A stretch of DNA of 64,000 nt from Halomonas jincaotanensis (GCF_018448785.1 NZ_JAHCLU010000005.1:55393-119392), one strand, 5' to 3'. Counted from the stretch's first letter, positions 1-7,938 are shown. A program made the numbers and translations. Notes: generated by a model not told the origin, from the sequence alone.

Positions 1-15
1 TGTCAGGAGAGACAT

Positions 16-486
16 ATGGAGCATGAGAAGAGCACCGGGGCCCGACCGCCGCAGCTGATGCATGATGAGCTTCCCAAGGAGCATGAGGACCCGTTGATCC
101 GTAGTTTGCATCTCGTCATCCGCTTTGCCATCAAGGTGTTGGCGGTGCTGATGGTGCTGGTGATCATCTGGGGCGTGCTGGACGTGATTTACGTGCTTTA
201 CACGCGTTTCATGGCCCCGCCGGTGATGCTGTTCAATGTCAGCGATATCTTCGTCATCTTCGGAGCCTTCATGGTGGTGTTGATAGCCGTGGAGATCTTC
301 ATCAACATTCGGCTTTACCTCGGCACCAATATCCTGCCCATCCGCCTGGTGATCGCCACGGCCCTGATGGCCATTGCGCGCAAGGTCATCATCCTCGACA
401 TCGAAACCATTACCGCGGAAGAGATGCTGGCTATCGCGGCGGTAGTGCTGGCGCTTGGCGTCACGCACTGGCTGGTCGGCAAGTAG
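16..486 (+). CDS. PsiE-like (phosphate-starvation-inducible E) membrane protein
   Basis: A 156-residue inner-membrane protein with a hydrophilic N-terminus of about 30 residues followed by four hydrophobic segments (about 33-62, 72-95, 103-121 and 135-153). Size and segment layout fit the PsiE family, whose members are linked to phosphate starvation but have no known biochemical activity. The ATG is preceded by AGGAGAG with good spacing, which supports this start even though the gene sits at the window edge. It runs away from the minus-strand sorbosone-dehydrogenase-like gene. Family assignment is by overall pattern, not by a catalytic motif. Confidence 0.75.
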   Translation: MEHEKSTGARPPQLMHDELPKEHEDPLIRSLHLVIRFAIKVLAVLMVLVIIWGVLDVIYVLYTRFMAPPVMLFNVSDIFVIFGAFMVVLIAVEIFINIRLYLGTNILPIRLVIATALMAIARKVIILDIETITAEEMLAIAAVVLALGVTHWLVGK

Positions 487-508
487 TCGCCACAGCCGTG
501 AGCCTCTA

Positions 509-632
509 GGCCGAGGGCGATCATAGCCCACCTTCATCAACGTGCTGAGTAGTATGCCGCCGGGTACTGCGACCGAGACAAAGAGTACCGCGCGATAGCG
601 TCGCGCGTAGCAGGATAGCCCAGAGCGCCCAG
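509..632 (-). pseudogene. Fragment of a PAP2 phosphatase gene (second copy of 6178-6933)
   Basis: About 120 bases here match the middle of the intact PAP2 gene (about 6509-6633) with scattered substitutions and small indels, for example a shared stretch reading gatagcgtcg followed by tagcagg. The net length change is one base, so the frame is broken. In the intact gene this stretch encodes the segment just before the K-x6-RP phosphatase motif. No start, stop or catalytic residues survive, so this is debris, not a gene. It fills much of the gap between the PsiE-like gene and the next gene. Confidence 0.8.
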
Positions 633-702
633 CAGCCCTGAAAACCCGTAGCGTCCGGTCCAGCATGGAAGGGCTTTGGCGACCGACAAGATCATGACTC
701 GT

Positions 703-2124
703 TCAGGCAGATGTGGTGAATTCATCGCTCGCCGTATCGGCTTCATCCTCGGACGTGGCGGATTCATCTCCAGACGTTGTTGATTCCTCCTCAGGCGCGT
801 CGGATTCAGTCTCACCCGTCTCTCGCTGCGTGTTCGCCTCATCAGGCGTCACGCGCCAGACGATGTTAGAAAGGTCGTCGGCGATAATGACGGCGCCGTC
901 CGGGGCCACGGTGACGCCAACCGGGCGGCCACGCGTCTTGCTGTCATCCGTGAGAAACCCTGAAACAAAGTCGATGGGATCGCCGTCAGGTTGGCCGTTG
1001 CTGAAGGGCACAAAGACTACCTTGTAGCCCACGGGGTCCGCGCGGTTCCAACTGCCGTGCTCGCCGATAAACACACCCTCCGCGAAATCGTCGCCCACTT
1101 CTGGCGTGGAGAAGTCGAGGCCGAGAGGGGCCACATGCGAGCCTAAGCTGTAATCGGGAACAATCGTCGATTCCACCTTTTTGGGGTCCTGCGGGCGAAC
1201 GCGTGGGTCCACATTCTGCCCCCAATAGCTGTACGGCCAGCCGTAGAAGCCACCTTCCTGAACGGAGGTGAGGTAGTCGGGTACCAGGTTGGGTCCGAGC
1301 TCGTCCCGCTCGTTGACCACGGCCCATAGCGCGTCTGTCTCAGGCTGAATCGTCAGCGCCGTGGGGTTACGCAAGCCGGTCGCATAAGGCTTGTGCGCAC
1401 CGGTTTCTGCATCGATCTGCCACACCTCGGCCCGGTTGACTTCCGCTGCCATGCCGCGCTCGGTGATGTTGCTATTGGAGCCGATGCCCACGTAAAGAAA
1501 ACGTCCATCCGCGCTCGCGGTCAGCGCCTTGGTCCAATGGTGGTTGATCTCTGAGGGTAGTTTCGTCACCTCCTCGGGCGGTCCACTGGCCTGGGTCTGG
1601 CCTTCCTCGTAATCGAATCGCACCAGCGCATCCTGGTTGGCGACGTAGAGATTGTCGTCGACCAGCGCAAGGCCGTAAGGCGCATTGAGGTCTTCGGCGA
1701 ACACCGTCTGTTCTTCGTAGGTGCCGTCACCGTCGCTATCGCGCAATAGGGTCAGTCGATCCCCGCTTTCGACCGAGGTGGTCCCCCTTGCCTTGATAAC
1801 ACCGGCAATGAAGTCTTTTGGCTTCAGCGGCGGTGCGCCGCCGCCGCTACCCTCGGCTACCAGGATGTCGCCATTGGGCAGCACCAGCGTTTGCCGCGGT
1901 ACTTTGAGGTCGGTGGCGATAGCCGTGATCGTATAGCCGTCGGACACTGTCGGTTGCTGATCGCCCCATTCCGCGGGCTCGGGAACCGTCATATCGGGTA
2001 TCAGCCCTCGCTGCGGCTCTGGAAGGCTTGGATCGGGGCCGTATTGTTGCGCGTCTTGAGCGCTAGCCCCACCTGCGACCAGAAGCATCGAGAGGGGAGC
2101 GGCGTAGAGGCTGGCAAGCTTCAT
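703..2124 (-). CDS. Secreted sorbosone/glucose dehydrogenase-like beta-propeller protein
   Basis: A 473-residue protein with a signal peptide ending near ASA (residue 22), followed by a six-bladed propeller of the PQQ-type L-sorbosone/glucose dehydrogenase superfamily. Supporting features are GDILVAEGS near 85, RLTLLRDSDGDGTYEE near 120, the YVGIGSNSN strand, TGLRNPTAL and FIGEHGSWNR. These proteins are periplasmic and oxidise sugars or aldoses, although many members have no proven substrate. The last 40 residues are a low-complexity tail rich in Glu, Ser and Thr that is not part of the fold and looks disordered. Its ATG overlaps the stop of the upstream DUF2231 gene by 4 bases (ATGA), so the two are co-translated. 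PQQ dependence is inferred from the family. Confidence 0.85.
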   Translation of the reverse strand: MKLASLYAAPLSMLLVAGGASAQDAQQYGPDPSLPEPQRGLIPDMTVPEPAEWGDQQPTVSDGYTITAIATDLKVPRQTLVLPNGDILVAEGSGGGAPPLKPKDFIAGVIKARGTTSVESGDRLTLLRDSDGDGTYEEQTVFAEDLNAPYGLALVDDNLYVANQDALVRFDYEEGQTQASGPPEEVTKLPSEINHHWTKALTASADGRFLYVGIGSNSNITERGMAAEVNRAEVWQIDAETGAHKPYATGLRNPTALTIQPETDALWAVVNERDELGPNLVPDYLTSVQEGGFYGWPYSYWGQNVDPRVRPQDPKKVESTIVPDYSLGSHVAPLGLDFSTPEVGDDFAEGVFIGEHGSWNRADPVGYKVVFVPFSNGQPDGDPIDFVSGFLTDDSKTRGRPVGVTVAPDGAVIIADDLSNIVWRVTPDEANTQRETGETESDAPEEESTTSGDESATSEDEADTASDEFTTSA

Positions 2125-2573
2125 GGCTTATCTCCTGCGCTGGGACGGGAGAAACCGATCCAGGTCGCCGCGCATGCCAGCACGGTAACGACTATCGAGA
2201 GAATAAAGCCGTTGGGCATCATGCCCCAGGCATCCCTGGCATGGATCAGCGCGTTGATGAAGCCTGCTATCCAGGTGACCAACAGCAGCAAGAAGTAAAC
2301 GATGGAAAGGCGACGGTGGCCGTCGGCCCGAAAGAGTCCAACGAGCGCGAACAGCAGTGCGAGGCCGTTAAAAACGAGACCGCCGGCAATCAGCCAGGAA
2401 GCGAAGGTGCCCCATTGTATGTGGTAGCTCGAGAAGTAGGCGTAGTCGCTCAACGTGGCGCCAAGAAAGAGCGTAAGGGTTCCCGCAAGCAATACGGCAT
2501 GAAGCGGATGCAATCCGCGTCGATACGTTCGTTCGGCTGTGGCGGTCAAGGCAAGCTCCTTTTGCTGATCCAT
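2121..2573 (-). CDS. DUF2231-type four-helix membrane protein
   Basis: A 150-residue integral membrane protein with four hydrophobic helices (about 27-45, 58-82, 91-112 and 122-140). The N-terminal RGLHPLHAVLLAG matches the HPLHP motif at the start of the DUF2231 family, which often accompanies redox or haem-containing partners. It is the first gene of a two-gene unit and its stop overlaps the start of the sorbosone-dehydrogenase-like gene. That suggests a membrane anchor or electron-transfer partner for the secreted propeller; this is inference. A GGGAG sequence lies 9 bases upstream of the ATG. Confidence 0.75.
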   Translation of the reverse strand: MDQQKELALTATAERTYRRGLHPLHAVLLAGTLTLFLGATLSDYAYFSSYHIQWGTFASWLIAGGLVFNGLALLFALVGLFRADGHRRLSIVYFLLLLVTWIAGFINALIHARDAWGMMPNGFILSIVVTVLACAATWIGFSRPSAGDKP

Positions 2574-2897
2574 TAAGACTCGTCTCCCGGGGCGACCCGA
2601 GCCTTCTTTTAGAGGTGAAGTCTAGAGATGATGTCCCGTCCATTCGGCTGGAGTGTAGTTTAGGCATGGAGTCTTCACCAAAGCGGCCCTACTACTGGTT
2701 GAACCCTGGATTCATAGAACAACCGCAGCGCTTTTCGTAGAGAGACACTGCCATCGGGTGTTCCTGCCATGCGGGGGCATACTCGGCGCGCATCAAAAAG
2801 AGTATTAAAAAAACCGCCATTTACGGACTTTTCCGGGTGGCGGTTATGCGTTGCGAGTCTCCTTGGTAGCGATCGCTGCTGGAGGCGTCTGCTCCGT
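2574..2897. other. Intergenic region between the DUF2231 and phasin-like genes
   Basis: No coding potential that resembles a protein family was found on either strand. The part next to 2574 must hold the promoter of the DUF2231/propeller unit. The part next to 2898 holds the terminator of the phasin-like gene. Confidence 0.5.
2807..2845 (-). terminator. Intrinsic terminator of the phasin-like gene
   Basis: On the minus strand the sequence AACCGCCA pairs with TGGCGGTT across a loop that carries a smaller inner stem, and is followed by a run of T residues (seen as AAAAAAA at 2807-2813 on the plus strand). Position and polarity fit termination about 50 bases after the phasin-like stop codon. 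Confidence 0.8.
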
Positions 2898-3197
2898 TCA
2901 GCTGCGCAGCTTGCGAACATTAGATTGCGTCTGGGTGCTGTATGGCTTGAGCGCCGCCGCCGTGATCCGCGCGGGATCGGCACCGCTGGCCGCCGCCACT
3001 GACGCTCGCTCGGTCGCAGTGGCGAAAATCGTCGCCTTCTCCATCACCATGCCCATGGCTTCGGGTAAGGTCATGGCGCCGCTGGCCATCAACATTGTGC
3101 GCCGGGCGATCACCTCACCGGCAGAAAGCGTCATCTCGTTGTAGGAAGAGGCGACCTTCATCCACGCGGCCATCATGTCCATCGGGTTATTCTTCAT
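2898..3197 (-). CDS. Small phasin-like / PHA-associated protein
   Basis: A 99-residue helical protein rich in Ala and Met with no membrane segment or signal. The start NPMDMMAAWMKVASSYNEM and the amphipathic helix carrying SAGEVIARRTMLMASGAM resemble small polyhydroxyalkanoate-granule or phasin-type proteins. An SDR resembling acetoacetyl-CoA reductases lies nearby, which supports a PHA link, but no diagnostic motif is present. The start is preceded by AAGGAG at a slightly long spacing, and its ATG overlaps the stop of a 17-codon frame upstream. A strong terminator follows. Confidence 0.55.
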   Translation of the reverse strand: MKNNPMDMMAAWMKVASSYNEMTLSAGEVIARRTMLMASGAMTLPEAMGMVMEKATIFATATERASVAAASGADPARITAAALKPYSTQTQSNVRKLRS

Positions 3198-3247
3198 TTC
3201 GTCTGGTACTCCTTGTCATTTTGGCCTTCGTCTTGATGCGTGTTCAT
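3194..3247 (-). CDS. Possible 17-residue leader peptide coupled to the phasin-like gene
   Basis: A short frame (MNTHQDEGQNDKEYQTK) starts with ATG, has CAGGAGAAG immediately upstream at ideal spacing, and ends in TGA overlapping the ATG of the phasin-like gene (ATGA). The peptide is very hydrophilic. It could be a translationally coupled leader, or simply the tail left when the adjacent SDR copy was deleted. Nothing beyond the ribosome-binding site and the overlap supports expression. Confidence 0.3.
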   Translation of the reverse strand: MNTHQDEGQNDKEYQTK

Positions 3248-3365
3248 GCAAACTTCTCCTGTGGGTAGCAGGTATCGACGCCTGAACCTCGCCATGAAGT
3301 CATCGAGACGCAGGGACGGCTTAAGATATCCTTGCCTGCGACCCGTGTCGGTGCGCTGGCCCACC

Positions 3366-3547
3366 CTTGCTAACCCGGGGCAATCGCCGCCGGCATCGCG
3401 GCACAGGCGTGCCGTTTCTTCCAGACCCTCCTTGCTGATCGCCGCAAGGGCCTGGCGGCCGCCCTTGGCGGCGATCATCTCCGCGGACTTCTGTCCCAGT
3501 CTTCGGCCGGCGCCGGTGACGACGATGGTCTTTTCCTTGAGTTCCAT
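3366..3547 (-). pseudogene. Truncated SDR reductase copy (N-terminal remnant)
   Basis: Begins with MELKEKTIVVTGAGRRLGQ and continues for about 50 residues that match the intact SDR at 4035-4796, including the upstream ribosome-binding region. It then jumps to a sequence equivalent to the AIAPG region near codon 190 of the intact gene and ends in a stop. The jump is at TCGCCGCCG (3384-3392), which occurs twice in the intact gene (4226-4234 and 4633-4641), so a deletion of about 407 bases between 9-base repeats explains it. The cofactor-binding glycine motif has also changed from TGAGRGLG to TGAGRRLG. It cannot encode an active enzyme. Confidence 0.85.
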
Positions 3548-3625
3548 GGGATCTCTCTCCTGTGCTGAGAGAGACCGCGCTGCGCAAAAGCGCAAGGCGC
3601 TGTCAGTGTCGAGCCGCAGGCCCAG

Positions 3626-3935
3626 TCAGGCGGTTTTCGAGCAGGAACCCGAGTATATGCGCACCATCTGGCTGGACAACGCCCGCACGGTGCCGCCACA
3701 GATGAGCATGACGCCACCTGCCATCACCTGCGAGGATCTAGCGACCCTCGAGCAACCGACCCTGATTCTCAAGGGCGAGCACAGCGACCTCTTCTTTGCG
3801 TCGATCGCCGACACCATGGCGCAGTGCCAGCCCCAGGCCGAGTTGCAGGTGATCCCCGGCGTCAATCATGACGGACCGGTTCACGCCGTCGAGCCGTTCA
3901 CGGCCGCCATTCTCGATTTTCTGTCGGAGCATTGA
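3626..3935 (+). pseudogene. C-terminal remnant of an alpha/beta hydrolase (copy of 5148-6050)
   Basis: The plus-strand frame from 3626 matches the last 103 residues of the intact hydrolase closely: EQEPEYMRTIWLDNAR, MTPPAITCEDLATLEQPTL and VIPGVNHDGPVHAVEPF, ending at the same stop position. The first two thirds, including the nucleophile elbow, is missing. What lies in front of it is the promoter side of the truncated SDR copy. No ribosome-binding site or start serves this fragment, so it is debris of a duplication. Confidence 0.88.
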
Positions 3936-4034
3936 ACGCGAGGGGCATAGACCGTGAGGAACCTGCAATGCAGGAGGGTTTGAGTCTGGCCACGCTACTG
4001 CCCTGCAAGAGACGGTTCCATTGGCCAGAGGCGC

Positions 4035-4796
4035 TCAGAGCCTGAGCCCGCCGTCCACCTCCAGCACCCGACCGTTGAAGTAGTCGTTCTCGAGCACATA
4101 GATCACCGAGTGGCCGATCTCCGACGGCTCGGCTAGCCGTCCCAGCGGTACCTGCGCCGTGATCTGGTCGAGGACCTTGTCGGGCATCTTCGCCACCATG
4201 CGGGTATTAGCGAAGCCCGGGGCAATCGCCGCCGCGCGGATGCCATGGCGGCTGAGCTCCTTGGCCCAGGTCACGGTCATGGCGGCGACGCCGGCCTTGG
4301 CGGCCGAGTAGTTGGTCTGCCCAACGTTGCCGACCCGCGAAATGCTGGAGATATTGACGATTGCGCCGCCCCCGCCCAGCTCAATCATGCGCGCGGCGGC
4401 TTCGCGTCCGCAGAGGAAGATCCCGCGAAGGTCAACCTGAAGCACGTCATCCCAGTCGTCCAGGCTCATCTTCTTCTCCACCTTGCCGTCCTTGCCCTCG
4501 ACCAGGAGTCCGTCCTTAGTGATGCCGGCGTTGTTCACCACGCCATCCAGGGCGCCGAAGTCCTCCACGACCCGGGCGAAGACGCTCTCCACGGCCGATT
4601 CGTCGGAGACGTCCAGCAGGTAGACGCGGGCCTCGCCGCCGGCGTCGCGGCATAGGCGTGCCGTCTCTTCCAGACCCTCCTCGCTGAGCCCCGCCAGGGC
4701 CAGGCGGCCGCCCTTGGCGGCGATCATCTCCGCGGTCTTCTGTCCTAGTCCGCGGCCGGCGCCGGTGATGACGATGGTCTTTCCCTTGAGTTCCAT
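4035..4796 (-). CDS. SDR family reductase, FabG / acetoacetyl-CoA reductase-like
   Basis: A 253-residue classical short-chain dehydrogenase. It has the NAD(P)-binding TGAGRGLG at about 10-17, NNAG near 90, Ser of NISSIS near 147 and the catalytic YSAAK near 160, and it ends with the family's VDGGLRL. The start MELKGKT has AGGAGAG six bases upstream; an in-frame ATG 48 bases earlier has no such site. Substrates of this subgroup are 3-oxoacyl thioesters, so a role in acetoacetyl-CoA reduction for PHA or in fatty-acid metabolism is plausible given the phasin-like neighbour. A broken copy lies at 3366-3547. Confidence 0.88.
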   Translation of the reverse strand: MELKGKTIVITGAGRGLGQKTAEMIAAKGGRLALAGLSEEGLEETARLCRDAGGEARVYLLDVSDESAVESVFARVVEDFGALDGVVNNAGITKDGLLVEGKDGKVEKKMSLDDWDDVLQVDLRGIFLCGREAAARMIELGGGGAIVNISSISRVGNVGQTNYSAAKAGVAAMTVTWAKELSRHGIRAAAIAPGFANTRMVAKMPDKVLDQITAQVPLGRLAEPSEIGHSVIYVLENDYFNGRVLEVDGGLRL

Positions 4797-5147
4797 GGGG
4801 TATCTCTCCTGTGCTGAAAGGGATGGCACCGCACAAAAGCGCACGGCCCGGTCAGTAGTGTAGCCAGCGACTCCCCTTCATCGCCCATACCCAGCGCTAT
4901 TTCGGCACCGACCCCTGGCCGGCCAGTGGGGCGGGGGTTCCATATTTCACCGATCCCGACGGACATCCCTGGGGTGGCCCACAACCCGTGCTTGGAGGGC
5001 GAGGCCGGCAGGCCAAACTCGCGACGCTCCTCAGAGTGGTGCAATATCATGTCTAGGCTGATTCCAGAGCCATCGCCATCGTTAACCCGGTTGATGGTCC
5101 GGCGGCCGATGTCCATGGCCAATAACCGATGGAAGGTGGGAGCCGCC
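4797..5147. other. Divergent intergenic region with gene debris
   Basis: Separates the minus-strand SDR from the plus-strand hydrolase. The first 70 bases match the equivalent upstream region of the truncated SDR copy (3548-3622). A hydrolase scrap lies at 4867-4930. After it, a frame reading PYFTDPDGHPWG resembles the end of a vicinal-oxygen-chelate protein, but too little remains to call it. Promoters for both flanking genes must also lie here. Confidence 0.5.
4867..4930 (+). pseudogene. Internal scrap of a third alpha/beta hydrolase copy
   Basis: This stretch reads PFIAHTQRYFGTDPWP in one frame and matches HRFITYTKRYFGTEPWP of the intact hydrolase (nucleotides about 5357-5424). It is followed by unrelated sequence. 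It is separate from the C-terminal remnant at 3626-3935, so the hydrolase has left two independent fragments in addition to the intact gene. Confidence 0.7.
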
Positions 5148-6050
5148 ATGCCCAGACCGTTCAATATACTCATGCTATCTGCCGCCGTTGTTCTGGCCGG
5201 CCAGGCTTTCGGCGTCTGCGCCCAGCAGAGCTCCATGGTTGAGGTCAACGGTGTCACGCTACCCTATGTCGATGAGGGGGAAGGCAAACCCGTCGTGTTC
5301 GTGCCCACTTCGCTTGTCGACCACCGGGTCTGGGAGCCATACCGCGAGGCCATCGCCCGCGAGCACCGCTTCATCACCTATACAAAACGCTATTTTGGCA
5401 CCGAACCCTGGCCAGACGATGGCGAGCAGTTCTCCAACGAGACCCATGTTGCCGATCTTGCCGCCTTCATCCGGACGCTGGATGCCGGGCCGGCGTATCT
5501 GGTCACTTGGTCCTACAGCGGTCAGCTCGCCCAGCAACTGGCGCTGGCGCATCCGGAACTGGTGCGCGGTATGATGCACTATGAGCCCTTTATCCCCTCG
5601 CTGGTCGCCGAATTGCCGGAGGAACGCCAGGCCGCCATCGAAGAGGAGGGAGAGAAGTACGGCCCGGCCAGGGAGACATTGGAGGCCGGCAATGTTGTAC
5701 AGGCCACCCGACTGTTCATCGAGGCCGTGTTCCAGCGAGCGCCAGGCGGCTTCGAACAGGAACCCGAATACATGCGCACCATCTGGCTGGATAACGCCCG
5801 TACCTTGCCGCTTCAGGTCGCCATGACACCGCCCGCCATCACCTGCGAGGATCTGACGACACTCGAGCAACCGACTTTGATTCTCAAGGGTGAGGAGAGC
5901 GACCTCTTCTATGCGTCGGTCGCCTATGCCCTGGCGCAGTGCCTGCCCCAGGCCGACATGCAGGTGATCCCCGACGTCAACCATGACGGACCGATTCACG
6001 CCGTCGAGGCGTTCACAGCCGCCATCCTCGATTTCCTGGCCGAGCATTGA
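5148..6050 (+). CDS. Exported alpha/beta hydrolase
   Basis: A 300-residue protein with a signal peptide (hydrophobic core ILMLSAAVVLAGQAF, likely cleavage after CAQ near 27) and an alpha/beta-hydrolase fold. The nucleophile elbow reads TWSYSG instead of the usual GxSxG, with Ser in the canonical place. The acid is probably in GEESDLFY and the histidine in VNHDGP near the C-terminus. The ATG at 5148 is preceded by GGAAGGTGGG and starts the signal peptide; upstream in-frame ATGs lie in debris. The substrate is unknown; family members are esterases and haloalkane- or peroxidase-type hydrolases. Two broken copies lie upstream. Confidence 0.82.
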   Translation: MPRPFNILMLSAAVVLAGQAFGVCAQQSSMVEVNGVTLPYVDEGEGKPVVFVPTSLVDHRVWEPYREAIAREHRFITYTKRYFGTEPWPDDGEQFSNETHVADLAAFIRTLDAGPAYLVTWSYSGQLAQQLALAHPELVRGMMHYEPFIPSLVAELPEERQAAIEEEGEKYGPARETLEAGNVVQATRLFIEAVFQRAPGGFEQEPEYMRTIWLDNARTLPLQVAMTPPAITCEDLTTLEQPTLILKGEESDLFYASVAYALAQCLPQADMQVIPDVNHDGPIHAVEAFTAAILDFLAEH

Positions 6051-6177
6051 GCGAGAGGAGTTGTCCGATCAGTGCTGGCATCACCCTGGCCGACAATGTG
6101 TCGACCCAGGCCGAGGTTGGTTCGTCGCTGAGCGAGCGTGCCAACGGTCGGGTCGTCAAGCCGGCCTGCCGGACTCG

Positions 6178-6933
6178 CTATTCGGTGCCTGACCAGCTCT
6201 CCTCTGTCTCTACCTGCCCCCGCCGCTGCATCCAGCGCATCGCCAGCCAGCACAGTGCTGCCCAGGCCGCCCCGGCCGTCCAGCCGGCAAGCACATCCGT
6301 CGGCCAATGGACCCCGAGATAGACACGGCTGATACCCACCAGCAGCGTGAGCAGTATCGCCACCACCAGGATGTACGCCTTCAGCCTCAGCTCGGGGTGG
6401 ACCCGGGTGAGCAAGGCGGCGAGGGTGAGGTAGGTCACGGCAGACATCATCGCGTGGCCACTGGGAAAACTTGCGGTGTAGACGAGGGAATCATGAGGCA
6501 CAAGATCGGGCCGAGGGCGATCAAAGCCCACCTTCATCAGGGTGCTGAGCAATATGCCGCCGGGTACCGCGACCGAAGCAAAGAGCGCCGCGCGATAGCG
6601 TCGGGCGAGTAGCAGGTAGCCCAGGGAACCCAGCGAGACCAGCACCAGCACGCCTACGCCACCGAGCGCGGTAAAGTCCCGCCCGAGCTCCTCTACCCAG
6701 CCAGGGCCGAGTGGATCGGTGTGATCGGCAGGGTTGCGCAGGGAAAGCAGCAGGGTCTCATCGAGACTCTGGGTGTCACCCTCGGAGACTTCCTCGGCCA
6801 GCTCGACAAACCCCCAGATCCCGCCGGAAAGTACCGACACGCAAAGCAGTATCGCCAATTCATAGCGGCCTAGCCGAGCCAGCAGGGAAAGGCTTCGGCG
6901 TCCCACCTGTTTGGTCTTTTCGTAGTGTTTCAT
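6178..6933 (-). CDS. PAP2 superfamily membrane phosphatase
   Basis: A 251-residue integral membrane phosphatase of the PAP2 / undecaprenyl-pyrophosphate phosphatase type. All three signature motifs are present: KVGFDRPRP (about 149), PSGHAMMS (about 171) and SRVYLGVHWPTDVLAG (about 220). About six membrane helices can be counted. Such enzymes dephosphorylate lipid phosphates in the membrane. The start chosen (MKHYEKTK) has AAGGGAG upstream and removes a 17-residue polar extension. A degenerate piece of a second copy lies at 509-632. Confidence 0.9.
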   Translation of the reverse strand: MKHYEKTKQVGRRSLSLLARLGRYELAILLCVSVLSGGIWGFVELAEEVSEGDTQSLDETLLLSLRNPADHTDPLGPGWVEELGRDFTALGGVGVLVLVSLGSLGYLLLARRYRAALFASVAVPGGILLSTLMKVGFDRPRPDLVPHDSLVYTASFPSGHAMMSAVTYLTLAALLTRVHPELRLKAYILVVAILLTLLVGISRVYLGVHWPTDVLAGWTAGAAWAALCWLAMRWMQRRGQVETEESWSGTE

Positions 6934-7168
6934 AGCAACTCCCTTGCCGTGAAAAGCGCTACGCCCACCCGGTGGCTCTGCCACGGTCAGCGCGTCAACC
7001 CCACACCATAGGCGATCCGCACCAATGGGACACTTCAGCTCGGCGGTTGGCGGGCCTAGTATATCTTGACCGATGTCGGCGTGCCTGGCGCAGGAGGCGG
7101 TTTTGGTGGAATCACCCTGGCCCGCTAGGCTACTGGGGTGCTAAAGGGTAGCAGTGGAGGGCGTAACG

Positions 7169-7924
7169 ATGCTCAAGTCGGTATTGCTCGATATCAGTGG
7201 CGTGTTGACCGAGGATGGCGAGGCCTTGCCCGGCGCAGTGGAGGCGGTGGCACGTCTGCAGTCGAGTGGCCTGGCGCTGCGCTTTCTTACCAACACCTCG
7301 CGCAAGACCTCGGCGGCAGTCTGCGAGGAACTGCAGCAGCTGGGCTTCGCCCCGGAGCCGGCGCAGGTGTTCACCGCCCCGGGCGCGATCCGGCGCTATC
7401 TCGAGCGCCATCGGCTCTGTCCTTACCTGCTGATCCACGAGCGGCTCGAGCCGGAGTTCGCCGATCTGCCCCGGGGGGAGCCCAATGCCGTGGTGCTCGG
7501 CGATGCCGAGCAGCGCCTGGACTATGCCCACCTCGATGAGGCCTTCCGGCTGCTGCTGGACGGGGCACCGCTGCTGGCTGTGGGCACCAACCGCTATTTC
7601 CGCCAGGCGGGGACGTTGCATCTGGATGCGGGTCCCTTCGTGCGTGCCCTGGAGTACGCCGCCGGCGTCGAGGCGCGGGTGCTTGGCAAGCCCTCGGGCG
7701 ACTTCTTCCATGCCGTGCTCGAGGAGGCTGGGGTGGCGCCCGGCGAGGCGCTGATGGTGGGCGATGATGTGGAGTGCGACGTGGCCGCCGCCACGGCGGT
7801 CGGCCTGCAGGCGTGCCTGGTGCGCTCCGGCAAGTATCGCCCGGGCGATGAGACGCGGGCGCCGGAGGCACGCTGTGAGGCGAGCTTGGCCGATCTGGTC
7901 GAGGCACTGCTGGGAACGCCGTGA
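7169..7924 (+). CDS. HAD-IIA phosphatase, LHPP/HDHD2-like
   Basis: A 251-residue HAD-superfamily hydrolase. Motif I is LLDISGVL, in which Ser replaces the usual second Asp-adjacent residue as in the LHPP/HDHD2 subgroup. Motif II is in LTNTSRKT, the motif III lysine is in GKPSGDFF, and motif IV is MVGDDVECDV. The C2 cap lies between motifs II and III. Substrates of the bacterial members are not established; LHPP acts on phospholysine, phosphohistidine or pyrophosphate in animals. GGAGGG lies nine bases before the ATG. Confidence 0.85.
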   Translation: MLKSVLLDISGVLTEDGEALPGAVEAVARLQSSGLALRFLTNTSRKTSAAVCEELQQLGFAPEPAQVFTAPGAIRRYLERHRLCPYLLIHERLEPEFADLPRGEPNAVVLGDAEQRLDYAHLDEAFRLLLDGAPLLAVGTNRYFRQAGTLHLDAGPFVRALEYAAGVEARVLGKPSGDFFHAVLEEAGVAPGEALMVGDDVECDVAAATAVGLQACLVRSGKYRPGDETRAPEARCEASLADLVEALLGTP

Positions 7925-7938
7925 ACCGTGGGTAATCT

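Noticed and set aside
4930..5060. Frame reading PYFTDPDGHPWG, resembling the end of a glyoxalase-fold protein
   Set aside because: Only one short motif matches; the rest of the frame has no similarity that I can recognise, so I did not list it as a separate pseudogene.
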